From assembly GCA_001650955.1 (NCBI GenBank), contig LXYP01000045.1, positions 186,001 to 250,000 of the forward strand: DNA of 64,000 nucleotides. Reading direction: 5' to 3'. Both the position numbers and the translations under genes were made by a program. The notes under the pieces were generated by a model. That model saw only the letters and a program-made list of their open reading frames with translations, made no database searches and was not told where the DNA came from. This stretch comes from Sphingomonadales bacterium EhC05 (GTDB taxonomy: Bacteria > Pseudomonadota > Alphaproteobacteria > Sphingomonadales > Sphingomonadaceae). Numbering within the stretch: position 1 is the stretch's first letter; every line of letters begins with the position of its first letter. Shown here one piece after another: positions 1 to 8,706 of the stretch.

Positions 1-1
1 G

Positions 2-367
2 ATGATGAAGGCACGCCATGGTCGAATCATCTCGATTACCTCGGTTGTTGGCGCAACCGGCAACCCCGGCCAAGTCAATTATGTCGCGTCAAAGGCGGGA
101 CTGGTCGGCATGTCAAAAGCTTTGGCCCAGGAACTCGCAAGCCGCGGTATTACAGTTAATTGCGTATCTCCCGGCTTCATTGCATCGCCGATGACCGAAG
201 CGCTGACCGACGCCCAGAAAGAGGAAATCAACCGCAAGATTCCAGCGGGGAAAATGGGCGAGGGCGGTGATATTGGCGCCGCTGTTGTCTATCTTGCCAG
301 CAATGAAGCGGCTTATGTCACTGGTCAGACGGTGCATGTAAATGGCGGGATGGCGATGATTTCCTGA
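2..367 (+). CDS. fabG: 3-oxoacyl-ACP reductase FabG, C-terminal part (cut by window edge)
   Basis: Short-chain dehydrogenase that reduces 3-oxoacyl-ACP with NADPH in fatty-acid elongation. The visible 121 residues hold the catalytic serine strand (ISITSVVG), the YxxxK motif as YVASK, the SPG segment after strand 6, and the typical C-terminus YVTGQTVHVNGGM. The Rossmann N-terminus lies before the window, so the true start is not seen. Followed by acpP and fabF, the usual fab cluster, which supports FabG over other SDR enzymes. Confidence 0.93.
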   Translation: MMKARHGRIISITSVVGATGNPGQVNYVASKAGLVGMSKALAQELASRGITVNCVSPGFIASPMTEALTDAQKEEINRKIPAGKMGEGGDIGAAVVYLASNEAAYVTGQTVHVNGGMAMIS

Positions 368-482
368 ATTTTTATCCGAAAACTCTGTCCCGGACTGAAT
401 AGGCCATCACTTGCTCTTGCCAGCAAGGCTGCATCGCACTAGGACAAATTTGAAATTCAATCCTAACGAAAGAGGACTTCTC

Positions 483-719
483 ATGAGTGAGACCGCAGAC
501 CGCGTAAAAAAGATTGTTGTGGAACATTTGGGCGTTGAAGCCGAAAAAGTGACCGAAGAAGCGGCGTTCATCGATGATCTTGGCGCAGACAGCCTCGATA
601 TCGTGGAGCTGGTGATGGCGTTTGAAGAAGAATTTAGCGTAGAAATTCCTGATGACGCAGCCGAGAAGATCGCTACCGTCAAGGATGCCATTTCATTCAT
701 CGACGCCAATAAGGGCTAA
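483..719 (+). CDS. acpP: Acyl carrier protein
   Basis: Carries growing acyl chains on a 4'-phosphopantetheine arm. The 78-residue acidic protein has the modification motif GADSLD, with the serine at about residue 37, and the helix II sequence [10 protein letters not shown] typical of bacterial AcpP. An in-frame upstream start exists, but the ATG at 483 follows an AGAGGA ribosome site and gives the normal family length. It sits between fabG and fabF and supplies the substrate carrier for both. Usually very highly expressed. Confidence 0.97.
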   Translation: MSETADRVKKIVVEHLGVEAEKVTEEAAFIDDLGADSLDIVELVMAFEEEFSVEIPDDAAEKIATVKDAISFIDANKG

Positions 720-786
720 TTGATTTTCGGATGCCTCCTGTTTTTCAGGTCGGGTATTTCGGGGCCAATGATCGCTAAAAACTGTA

Positions 787-837
787 AAAAGCGGCTCGCC
801 GGCCCAGGAAGATCTTCCTGAACCGGTGGCCGCTTTT
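787..837 (+). terminator. Hairpin between acpP and fabF, probable terminator
   Basis: The outer arms AAAAGCGGC and GCCGCTTTT enclose GCCGG/CCGGT and an inner palindrome AGGAAGATCTTCCT. The stem ends in a T run. It would end or reduce transcripts of the abundant acpP message and leave fabF at lower level. Whether it stops RNA polymerase fully or acts as a partial terminator cannot be told from sequence. Confidence 0.6.
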
Positions 838-873
838 CACTAAGGGTAGAAAACCCGTTTGAAGGAGCATATT

Positions 874-2130
874 ATGCGCCGTGTAGTTGTAACCGGTCTG
901 GGTTTGGTAACGCCGCTAGGCGGGGATGTGGAAACGACTTGGAGCAATATTCTTGCTTCCAAATCCGGCGCAGGTAAAATTACCCGCTTTGATGCCTCCG
1001 ACCAGAAATGCCACATCGCCTGTGAAGTGAAGCCAGCGGATCATGAATATGGATTTGATCCCAATTTGCGCGTCGATCACAAAGTGCAGCGGCAGGTCGA
1101 TCCCTTCATCATCTATGGTATTGATGCGGCAGGACAGGCGCTTGAAGATGCTGGACTGACCGACATGTCCGAAGAAGAAAAATATCGTGCGGGTTGCTCG
1201 ATTGGTTCGGGGATTGGCGGATTGCCGGGCATTGCAAGTGAATCGATCGTTTTGAACGAGCGCGGACCAGGCCGGGTCAGCCCCCATTTTGTCCACGGAC
1301 GGCTGATCAACCTGATCTCCGGACAGGTTTCGATCAAATATGGTCTGATGGGCCCCAATCATGCGGTGGTGACGGCATGTTCAACTGGTGCACACAGTAT
1401 CGGTGATGCCGCGCGGATGATTGCGCTGGATGATGCGGATGTCATGCTCGCAGGCGGAGCAGAGGCAACCATCTGCCCAATTGGTATTGCCGGCTTTGCG
1501 CAGGCCAAGGCGCTGTCAACCAAACGCAATGATGATCCCACGGCGGCTTCCCGTCCCTATGACAAAGACCGGGATGGTTTTGTGATGGGCGAGGGCGCCG
1601 GTGTCGTCGTTCTGGAAGAATATGAGCATGCGAAAGCGCGTGGCGCGACAATATATTGCGAAGTCGTCGGCTATGGCATGTCCGGTGACGCCTATCATGT
1701 CACCGCGCCTCATCCGGAGGGAACCGGCGCCTATCGGTCGATGGAAATGGCGCTCAAACGGTCTGGCCTGAGCACGGCCGACATCGACTATGTCAACGCC
1801 CATGGTACTTCGACAATGGCGGATGTCATTGAACTGGGTGCCGTGAAGCGCCTCTTTGGCGATGATATCAAGACGATGTCGATGAGTTCGACAAAGTCAG
1901 CCATCGGACATTTGCTCGGTGGCGCAGGGGCGGTCGAAGCCATTTTCTGCATATTGGCTTTGCGCGATCAGATCGTGCCTCCGACGCTCAATCTCGACAA
2001 CCCGGAAGACAGCTGTGCCGATGTTGATTTGGTTCCGCATTTTGCCAAGAAGCGCGAAGTGAAAGCGGTCCTCAGCAATAGTTTTGGCTTTGGTGGAACC
2101 AATGCCAGCGTTATTATGAAGGGCATCTAA
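874..2130 (+). CDS. fabF: 3-oxoacyl-ACP synthase II (KAS II)
   Basis: Condensing enzyme that elongates acyl-ACP with malonyl-ACP. The 418-residue thiolase fold shows the Cys-His-His triad: TACSTGAHS (Cys about 169), NAHGTST (His about 310) and KSAIGHLLGG (His about 346), plus the C-terminal glycine-rich NSFGFGGTNAS. The ATG at 874 is preferred over an upstream TTG because it follows GAAGGAG with good spacing and begins with the family-typical MRRVVVTGLG. mltG starts 4 bases after its stop, so the two are probably co-transcribed. Confidence 0.96.
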   Translation: MRRVVVTGLGLVTPLGGDVETTWSNILASKSGAGKITRFDASDQKCHIACEVKPADHEYGFDPNLRVDHKVQRQVDPFIIYGIDAAGQALEDAGLTDMSEEEKYRAGCSIGSGIGGLPGIASESIVLNERGPGRVSPHFVHGRLINLISGQVSIKYGLMGPNHAVVTACSTGAHSIGDAARMIALDDADVMLAGGAEATICPIGIAGFAQAKALSTKRNDDPTAASRPYDKDRDGFVMGEGAGVVVLEEYEHAKARGATIYCEVVGYGMSGDAYHVTAPHPEGTGAYRSMEMALKRSGLSTADIDYVNAHGTSTMADVIELGAVKRLFGDDIKTMSMSSTKSAIGHLLGGAGAVEAIFCILALRDQIVPPTLNLDNPEDSCADVDLVPHFAKKREVKAVLSNSFGFGGTNASVIMKGI

Positions 2131-2134
2131 GCCG

Positions 2135-3106
2135 GTGCGCCGTCTCGGTTGCCTCATCCTGATAGCGGCGGCAACCGTCCTGGCCTTCATTGCCTGGAAT
2201 TTTGTCGATGGTTGGAGCGCGAGTGGTCCATTGGATCACGAACGGACGATCATCATAAAATCCGGCTCGAGCCTGTCGATGGCCGCCAAGGCAATGGAAG
2301 CCGAGGGTGTCATAAAATCGGCCGATGCGTTTCTCAACCGGACCAAGATTTTCGGCGGATCAGAGCCTATAAAGGCAGGAGAATTTCAGATTCCTGCCGG
2401 AGCAAGCAACGGTCAGATCCTCGACATATTGCAGGGCGGAAAAACCGTGCAGCGATTGGTAACGATACCCGAGGGCACGCCGTCGATCATCGTCTACGAG
2501 AAATTAATGGCTGAAGAGCTGCTCACCGGGGATATTCCGGTCCCCGCTGAAGGATCTATCCTTCCCGACAGTTACAGCTTCGAACGCGGTGAACCCCGTG
2601 CTGATGTCGTGCGCCGGATGCAGAAGGCTATGCAGGATACGCTCGCAGAGCTTTGGCCCAAACGGACCAAGGAAAGCGTGGTCAAAACGCCTGAGGAAGC
2701 GATCATCCTCGCCGCCATCGTCGAAAAGGAAACGGCTCTCGCCAGAGAGCGCCGGACCGTGGCTGGCGTATATGGCAACCGCATTCGCAAGAATATGATG
2801 CTCCAGGCCGACCCGACGATCATTTATCCGATTACCAAAGGGAAGCCGCTGGGCCGGCGGATCAGGCAATCGGAAATTGCGCAGGTCAATGATTATAATA
2901 CTTATGCGATGATTGGCCTGCCCAAAGGGCCGATCGCAAATCCCGGAAGAGCTTCGATCGAGGCGGTACTGGACCCCGCAAAAACCAAAGCACTGTTCTT
3001 TGTCGCTGATGGCAAAGGGGGGCATATTTTTGCAGAGACGCTGAAACAGCATAATGCCAATGTCGAAAAATGGTTTGCGATAAGGCGAGAGCGCGGCGAA
3101 ATGTGA
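2135..3106 (+). CDS. mltG: Endolytic murein transglycosylase MltG (YceG family)
   Basis: Inner-membrane lytic transglycosylase that cuts nascent glycan strands and so sets peptidoglycan chain length. The 323-residue protein has one N-terminal membrane segment (about residues 4-22), a LysM-like region, and the catalytic signature AAIVEKET with the glutamate at about residue 197. Later motifs QADPTIIYP and YNTYAMIGLPKGPIANPG are typical of the family. The start is GTG, 4 bases after fabF. The fab-mltG pairing is common in alphaproteobacteria. Confidence 0.93.
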   Translation: MRRLGCLILIAAATVLAFIAWNFVDGWSASGPLDHERTIIIKSGSSLSMAAKAMEAEGVIKSADAFLNRTKIFGGSEPIKAGEFQIPAGASNGQILDILQGGKTVQRLVTIPEGTPSIIVYEKLMAEELLTGDIPVPAEGSILPDSYSFERGEPRADVVRRMQKAMQDTLAELWPKRTKESVVKTPEEAIILAAIVEKETALARERRTVAGVYGNRIRKNMMLQADPTIIYPITKGKPLGRRIRQSEIAQVNDYNTYAMIGLPKGPIANPGRASIEAVLDPAKTKALFFVADGKGGHIFAETLKQHNANVEKWFAIRRERGEM

Positions 3107-3171
3107 GCTGCTCGGCCGTTGTCCTTGATACCAAGGCGCGGCTTTCGATAATTATTTGATCGAGATCCAGC

Positions 3172-4110
3172 CTAAGTGGGAATCATCTTTCCAAGCGAAG
3201 TTCCGGACAGCCAGGCACATTCCACGCGCGGACCCAGCAGCCAGTCGCCACAGACGCCCAATTGCATCTCTTCGGAATAGAGAGCGGAAAATTCGGTGCG
3301 TCCAGATCGCGCATAGCGCCAGCGATGGGCCGATCGCACCAAGGGCGCGGGCAGCGTGATGCCGAGCAGTTCAGCCAGTCGGTCTTCGAGTATTTTTGCG
3401 ACCGCGTCTTGGTCATTCTCGACATGATCAATCGACCATTGCGGCGCGGCCTGGACGACCCAGCTCTCTCGCCCCATCCGACCCGGTTTGTCCGAATTGC
3501 GCGCGGCCCAGCCGATCACCCCATCGTCACGCAAGATTATCTTGCCGGTGTTTAAAGGCTCGTCATAAGCCAGCATCAACGTCCAGCAAGGCGCAGAGAC
3601 GGTCTTGGCGGCGATCGCTGCAAATTCAGAACCTGTCGGTGCGAGCAAGTCTGCTGCTTGTTCCGCCGGAATGGCAAGAATGATGTGATCAAACGGCTCG
3701 ATCAGCGCGCCCTCGCGAAATTTGAGATGCCAGCCGTCTTCGCCTTTGAGCAACGCTTCAATATGCGCAGACCATGTGACGTCATGCCGTCCAGCAAGCT
3801 GTTTGACCGGCGCGTTCATCGTAGGAACGCCAACCCATGCATCCGCACCAGCCGCGGGCCAGCGCGCGACAATTCCGGCATCAGACCATGTTTCGATCAA
3901 GCTCTGAAAAGAGGGATCACGAGCCGTGAAATATTGTGCGCCATGATCGAAACTGACTTGCCCCGAAGCGCTGTCTGTCCGGCGCGTCGACATCCGGCCA
4001 CCCGGTCCTCTTGCCTTGTCAAACAGGCGTACCGAATGTCCCGAAGCGATCAGTTCATCCGCACAAGCCAGGCCAGCCAGTCCGGCCCCGATGATCGCAA
4101 ATTTTTTCAT
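3172..4110 (-). CDS. FAD-dependent oxidoreductase, renalase-like
   Basis: A 312-residue flavoprotein with the N-terminal dinucleotide motif AIIGAGLAGLACA and the FAD-binding RGPGGRMSTRR segment shared by renalase and amine-oxidase-like proteins. The C-terminus (CGDWLLGPRVECAWLSG) matches the second FAD-contacting motif of this group. The ATG at 4110 puts the Rossmann motif at the N-terminus as expected; a longer start at 4152 is possible but has no better ribosome site. The substrate is unknown. It follows the orphan parA on the same strand, separated by a hairpin, so they are probably independent units. Confidence 0.8.
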   Translation of the reverse strand: MKKFAIIGAGLAGLACADELIASGHSVRLFDKARGPGGRMSTRRTDSASGQVSFDHGAQYFTARDPSFQSLIETWSDAGIVARWPAAGADAWVGVPTMNAPVKQLAGRHDVTWSAHIEALLKGEDGWHLKFREGALIEPFDHIILAIPAEQAADLLAPTGSEFAAIAAKTVSAPCWTLMLAYDEPLNTGKIILRDDGVIGWAARNSDKPGRMGRESWVVQAAPQWSIDHVENDQDAVAKILEDRLAELLGITLPAPLVRSAHRWRYARSGRTEFSALYSEEMQLGVCGDWLLGPRVECAWLSGTSLGKMIPT

Positions 4111-4361
4111 TCCTAGTCTTTCTGCCGCCAGATGATCTTGCGGCCCTCGCATGAATATGTGGGCAGAACAATATGTCCGGATGGACGCCTCAGCGATAAG
4201 CTCAAATTTGGCAAATTCTTCTTAGAATTGAGGGATTGTGCCGCATTTTGATGATCTAGGACGATGAAGTCGGTTGAAAGCCCACCCGATGATGATTTCA
4301 GGGCTTTAGCGGATCATCGGATTATTGCTGGCCGCACGACCATTGCCGCTTATCGGCCGAC

Positions 4362-4398
4362 AGATATTGCCGGGCCTGTGTTCAGCCGGGCAATATCT
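4362..4398 (-). terminator. Hairpin at the parA stop codon
   Basis: Perfect 10-base arms AGATATTGCC and GGCAATATCT, extended by GGC/GCC across one mismatch, overlap the parA stop codon. The position suits transcript termination or 3'-end protection of the parA message. There is no long T run, so factor-independent termination is uncertain. Confidence 0.5.
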
Positions 4399-5173
4399 AA
4401 GCATTTTCCATCTGTTTTGAGGCAACTATTTTTCGCAATACCAGCATTTTCAGGAGCTTATGCTCTACTCCTCGCCAAAGTTCGCGAAATGCGCCGCCGC
4501 TTTTGCTCTTTGATGCGAAGGCGCCAACCGGAAGCTTCTTGTCCGTCATCCTCTCGATATCACTTGCGATAGAGACGACCGGCCAGTTTGGATGTTCTTC
4601 CATTGCCAGTTTATGCATTTTCCGGCGCCGGTCGACCATCGAAAAGACGGGCAGCATCGGCGGATGATGACCTCGTTTCAGCCGCATATAGTCGCGAATT
4701 TTGTAAAAGCCCCGCATGGCAAGTGGCGAAGGCACGACGGGAACGATCACCAAATGGGCAAATTGCATGATCCGGCGATTGGCTTCACTGAAGCCGGGCG
4801 GGCAATCCAGGATTATCAGGTCAAATTCTTCTTCCAACTCGGAAAATAATTTGCTGAGCCGTTGCTGCTTTGCAAAAGAGACGAGAAAATTTTCGGTCGC
4901 GCGAATATTGGCGTCTCCCGCCAGTAAACTCAATTTTGGGAATTTGCTCAAGCGAATCTGCTGTCGGACATTTGCGATGCCCATCGAGAAATTGACTGCG
5001 TTGGTCGGGGCGATCTGATGGCCATTGACCATCATCCAGCTGCTGTCCCCTTGCTCGTCGAGTTCCCACAATAGAGTTCGATATCCATTTTGGACCGCCT
5101 CCCAAGCAAGATTTATGGCAAAAGTTGTTTTGCCAACCCCTCCCTTGGAATTATATGTCGCAATAACGGCCAT
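4397..5173 (-). CDS. ParA/MinD-family ATPase, orphan
   Basis: A 258-residue P-loop ATPase of the ParA/MinD type. The deviant Walker A motif KGGVGKTT lies at residues 10-17, Walker A' near LLWELDEQGDSSW, and Walker B as LIILDCPPG. It lacks a DNA-binding N-terminal extension and has no ParB or centromere-like array beside it, so it is probably not the chromosome ParA. The C-terminus is basic. Such orphan ParAs position cargo such as chemoreceptor arrays or storage granules; the cargo here is unknown. Confidence 0.85.
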   Translation of the reverse strand: MAVIATYNSKGGVGKTTFAINLAWEAVQNGYRTLLWELDEQGDSSWMMVNGHQIAPTNAVNFSMGIANVRQQIRLSKFPKLSLLAGDANIRATENFLVSFAKQQRLSKLFSELEEEFDLIILDCPPGFSEANRRIMQFAHLVIVPVVPSPLAMRGFYKIRDYMRLKRGHHPPMLPVFSMVDRRRKMHKLAMEEHPNWPVVSIASDIERMTDKKLPVGAFASKSKSGGAFRELWRGVEHKLLKMLVLRKIVASKQMENA

Positions 5174-5664
5174 AGTGCAGCCTCCACAGTCAGCCGATAT
5201 CGATTTACCGCTGTTGCCGACAGATTAGATAGGATTGCGAAAATCACGCAAGTTCGTTAACTCTATTTGCAATCTGACTGCGCCGCTGTGAAAGAATTGG
5301 TCGACCTATCTTATTGAAATATAGTTGAAAATATATTTCGATTGATATCGTCATGGCGTGTAAAAATACGTAAATTTTGTCCAAATCGGCTGAAAATGAC
5401 TGTCTGGAGATTGCCCATGGGAGAATAGTGGCGAGTCGCCAATGGCGGCGAAAACCAAAATTTGGCGTTTATTTTGAGACATTTCCTGTTCAAGGATGCC
5501 ACATCGCCGCATCATATCCCAGGCCAGGATGCGGCTTGGGACTGGCACCATATAGGTTCACGTTCGACGAGATGGTCGTTCAGGACATCATCGAAATCAT
5601 CATGTGCGATCCGGCGCGGCAGCATTGTCGTGATGACAATTGCCGCGCTGGATCATTATCGAAG
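5174..5664. other. Intergenic region between parA and nmo
   Basis: About 490 bases with no convincing gene. Bases 5230-5400 are clearly AT-rich and probably hold the parA promoter. The part next to nmo holds the strong hairpin listed separately. Short open frames on both strands lack ribosome sites and recognisable content. Confidence 0.5.
5608..5654 (-). terminator. Long hairpin downstream of nmo
   Basis: Arms GATCCGGCGCGGCA and TGCCGCGCTGGATC, extended by ATTGTC/GACAAT, form a stem of about 20 pairs with a small bulge and a 5-base loop. It starts 11 bases past the nmo stop codon. It is probably the nmo terminator; it lacks a clear T run on either side. Confidence 0.55.
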
Positions 5665-6636
5665 CTAGTAGTTAAACCGCGTTTTCAGGCTGTCGCGCGC
5701 TTCGCGATATTCGCCGGTAAACTGATCGACCATGTCCTGAACGCTCATCACGCTGTTGATCATGCCGACGCCCTGACCGCAGCCCCAAATGTCTTTCCAG
5801 GCCTTTTTCTCGGTATTGCCACCAGAGCCGAAGTTCATCGTCTTATAGTCGCCTTGCGGAAGATTATCGGGATCCAGGCCTGCCGCTTCGATCGACTGGC
5901 GGAGATAATTGCCCTTCACGCCCGTGAACAGGTCCGAATAGACAATGTCGGATGCTTTGCCTTCGACAATCCCATCCTTATATCCCTGATCTGCATTGGC
6001 TTCCTTGGTGGCGATAAAGGCCGAACCGGCATAGCCGAGGTCGGCGCCCATGGCCTGAGCTGCCAGAATCGAGGCACCGCTGCCGATCGAGCCGGACAGG
6101 GCGATTGGACCATCAAACCATTCCCGAATTTCCTGCATCAAAGCGAATGGCGACAATGTCCCGGCATGGCCGCCTGCGCCAGCCGCGACGGGGATCAGCC
6201 CGGTCGCGCCTTTTTCAATCGCTTTATGCGCGAAGCGATTGTTGATAATGTCGTGCAGGACAATCCCGCCCCATCCCTTGACCGCGGTGTTGAGGTCCTC
6301 AATCGCACCCAGCGAGGTGATGACAATAGGAACTTTCCACTTGGCGCAGGTCTCCATATCCTGATCGAGACGGTCGTTGGATTTATGGACGATCTGATTG
6401 ACCGCAAAGGGCGCTGCCGGCTTGTCCGGATTGTCCCGGTTCCACGCGGCCAGTTCCTCGGTAATCTGGTGCATCCATTCGTCGAGCATCGACTGCGGAC
6501 GGGCGTTGAGGGCAGGGAAGCTGCCGACAATTCCGGCCTTGCACTGCGCAATGACAAGTTCTGGTCCGGAGACAATGAACAAGGGAGAACCGATGAGCGG
6601 CAGGCGAAGATTGTCGAAAATGGCTGGTAAAGTCAT
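5665..6636 (-). CDS. Nitronate monooxygenase (2-nitropropane dioxygenase family)
   Basis: FMN-dependent enzyme of about 323 residues that oxidises alkyl nitronates. It shows the family N-terminus RLPLIGSPLFIVSGPELV, the glycine-rich FMN loop GAGGHAGTLS, and phosphate-binding GSIGSGASILAAQAMGADLGY. The ATG at 6636 follows AGGGG and is preferred to an upstream start at 6678. It ends at a strong hairpin. The physiological substrate (for example propionate 3-nitronate) is not shown by the sequence. Confidence 0.88.
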   Translation of the reverse strand: MTLPAIFDNLRLPLIGSPLFIVSGPELVIAQCKAGIVGSFPALNARPQSMLDEWMHQITEELAAWNRDNPDKPAAPFAVNQIVHKSNDRLDQDMETCAKWKVPIVITSLGAIEDLNTAVKGWGGIVLHDIINNRFAHKAIEKGATGLIPVAAGAGGHAGTLSPFALMQEIREWFDGPIALSGSIGSGASILAAQAMGADLGYAGSAFIATKEANADQGYKDGIVEGKASDIVYSDLFTGVKGNYLRQSIEAAGLDPDNLPQGDYKTMNFGSGGNTEKKAWKDIWGCGQGVGMINSVMSVQDMVDQFTGEYREARDSLKTRFNY

Positions 6637-6714
6637 GAGAACCCCTGTTGAGAATCGTATGAGTCGGACATAGCCCAAGCGGATGCAGATTCCACTGTTA
6701 TTTTAAGCGGTCAG

Positions 6715-8373
6715 TTAAATGCGATTGACCGCGCTGAGCAATGCTTCGACCGAGGCGCGGGCAACATCGCTGTTGATTCCGACACCATAGAATTCCTTGC
6801 CGTCGCCTGATTTGCATTCAACATAGGCTGCGGCCTGCGCATCTTTGCCGGAACCCAGCGCATGTTCGGAATAATCCTTGATCTCCAGCGTGATCCCGAG
6901 CGCGCTTGACACCGCATCGACGACGCTGGAAATCAGGCCATTGCCGCGCCCGCTGACCGCTATTTCTCCATCCGGCCCCTGGATCTTGCCGACAAATATC
7001 CGTTCGGAACCGGTTTTGCGTTCTTCATAGTCGATCAGCGCATATTGACCGCCGCCATCGAGATGATAGCGTTTCTGAAATGCACTCCAGATATCGGCAG
7101 AGGACAGTTCGCGGCTCGTTTCATCGGCCAGTTCCTGCACCGTCCGGCTGAAATTGGCTTGCAGACGCTTGGGCAGTTTCAGGCCGTAATCCTGTTCCAA
7201 TATCCACGCGATGCCGCCTTTGCCGGATTGGCTGTTCACGCGGATCACCGCCTCATAGTCGCGACCGATATCGCGGGGGTCGATCGGCAGATAGGGGACG
7301 TTCCAAAGTTCGTCATTGCGCTGGTCCTGCGCTGCAAAGCCCTTTTTGATTGCGTCCTGATGCGAGCCTGAAAAAGCGGTAAAGACCAATTCACCGGCAT
7401 AGGGATGGCGTTCGGGAACCGGCAATTGATTGCAATATTCAACGGTTTTGACAATCTCGTCCATATTCGAAAAATCCAGCTTGGGATCAACGCCTTGAGT
7501 GTAGAGATTCAGACCAAGTGTCACGAGATCGACGTTGCCAGTGCGCTCGCCATTGCCGAACAGGCAGCCTTCGACCCGGTCTGCCCCGGCCATCATCCCC
7601 AATTCGGACGCAGCCACGCCCGATCCGCGGTCATTATGGGTGTGGAGGCTGATCACCACATGCTCGCGCTTGCTGATATTTGTGCACATCCACTCGACTT
7701 GATCAGCGTAGATGTTCGGCGTCGAGGCCTCGACCGTTGCCGGCAGATTGAGGATCAACGGTTTTTCCGCAGTCGGCTCGATAATGTCCATCACCGCTTC
7801 GACCACTTCGAGGCTGAAATCCAGTTCGGCTGTCGAGAAAGTCTCGGGAGAATATTCAAAATGCCAGTCGGTGTCGGGATATTTTTCGGCCTGTTCGCGC
7901 AAGATTGTCGCGCCCTGCTTGGCGATATCCTTGACGCCGTCCTTGCCGAGTTTGAACACAACATCGCGCCAGGCGGGTGAAACGGCGTTATAGAGATGCA
8001 CGATCGCCTGTTTGGCCCCTTCGAGACTGGCGAAACTGGTTTCGATCAGATCACGGCGCGATTGGGTCAATATCTGCACCATGACGTCATCGGGAATTTT
8101 ACCGGATGTCACCAAGCCGCTGATAAAGTCGAAATCGGTCGCGCCGGCCGCCGGAAACCCGACTTCTATTTCCTTGATCCCGATTTTCACCAGCAAATCA
8201 AAGAAACGTTGCTTTTTCTCGGCATTCATCGGATCGATCAGCGCCTGATTGCCATCTCGAAGATCGGTGGAAAGCCAGCGCGGGGCTTGGGTGATCGTGC
8301 GGGAGGGCCATTGCCTATTGGGCAAATCTATCTGGCCGAAGGGACGGTATTTCTGGGATGGACTATGATGCAT
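6715..8373 (-). CDS. leuA: 2-isopropylmalate synthase
   Basis: First committed enzyme of leucine synthesis; condenses acetyl-CoA with 2-oxoisovalerate. Motifs include WLSTDLRDGNQAL (metal and substrate), EVGFPAAG, and HTHNDRGSGVA (metal histidines), followed by the C-terminal leucine-sensing domain. The long form of about 550 residues matches the actinobacterial/alphaproteobacterial LeuA type. Several in-frame starts exist; the one at 8373 (MHHSPSQKYRPF) has AAGAG upstream, while 8400 and 8448 lack a spaced ribosome site. A leucine-rich leader ORF and hairpin lie just upstream. Confidence 0.95.
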   Translation of the reverse strand: MHHSPSQKYRPFGQIDLPNRQWPSRTITQAPRWLSTDLRDGNQALIDPMNAEKKQRFFDLLVKIGIKEIEVGFPAAGATDFDFISGLVTSGKIPDDVMVQILTQSRRDLIETSFASLEGAKQAIVHLYNAVSPAWRDVVFKLGKDGVKDIAKQGATILREQAEKYPDTDWHFEYSPETFSTAELDFSLEVVEAVMDIIEPTAEKPLILNLPATVEASTPNIYADQVEWMCTNISKREHVVISLHTHNDRGSGVAASELGMMAGADRVEGCLFGNGERTGNVDLVTLGLNLYTQGVDPKLDFSNMDEIVKTVEYCNQLPVPERHPYAGELVFTAFSGSHQDAIKKGFAAQDQRNDELWNVPYLPIDPRDIGRDYEAVIRVNSQSGKGGIAWILEQDYGLKLPKRLQANFSRTVQELADETSRELSSADIWSAFQKRYHLDGGGQYALIDYEERKTGSERIFVGKIQGPDGEIAVSGRGNGLISSVVDAVSSALGITLEIKDYSEHALGSGKDAQAAAYVECKSGDGKEFYGVGINSDVARASVEALLSAVNRI

Positions 8374-8448
8374 ATCGCTACTCTTATGGTTCTTGAACAT
8401 GCGCGCAAGGCACAATTCGCTGGTTTTCTCTAATTTCTGGAAAATCAT

Positions 8449-8501
8449 CCCTTAGGCGGGGCGCTGCGCATTTTGGGCAGCAGCAACGGTACGCCTAAGG
8501 G
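8449..8501 (-). promoter_or_regulatory. leuA leader hairpin, candidate attenuator
   Basis: Perfect 10-base inverted repeat CCCTTAGGCG / CGCCTAAGGG with a nested GCTGC/GCAGC stem, placed between the leader-peptide stop and leuA. On the leuA strand the stem is followed by ATGATTTT. The 5' arm overlaps the last codons of the leader peptide, the geometry needed for ribosome position to control folding. Transcriptional against translational control cannot be settled by reading. Confidence 0.65.
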
Positions 8502-8542
8502 CGCATAAGTCGTAGTAGCGAGAGAGCTTTTAACCTCGTCAT
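8495..8542 (-). CDS. Leucine leader peptide (15 residues)
   Basis: Short ORF with sequence MTRLKALSLLRLMRP. Five of fifteen residues are leucine and use the codons TTA, CTC, CTA, CTA and CTT, none of them the CTG favoured in the neighbouring genes. It ends inside the 5' arm of a strong hairpin just before leuA. This is the classical layout for attenuation by leucyl-tRNA supply: ribosome stalling at Leu codons would change the hairpin. The ribosome site is weak (only AAAG near the ATG). Confidence 0.7.
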   Translation of the reverse strand: MTRLKALSLLRLMRP

Positions 8543-8706
8543 GCTTTAGGTTTTATCCACGCTGTCGGATAAATCAACCGCGGCGCTGCATTTTTTTTGA
8601 ATATACTGAAACCTTTTGCGGGAGCATAGCGAAGCTAGGATGAGTTTAACGCAATTGCAGAACGAAATTACCATCTTGAATTTGGATTTGTAGAAGGAAA
8701 ATTGAA

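Noticed and set aside
5377-6630. 417-codon open frame on the plus strand
   Set aside because: Almost all of it is antisense to nmo, which has clear enzyme motifs; the frame has no ribosome site or recognisable domain.
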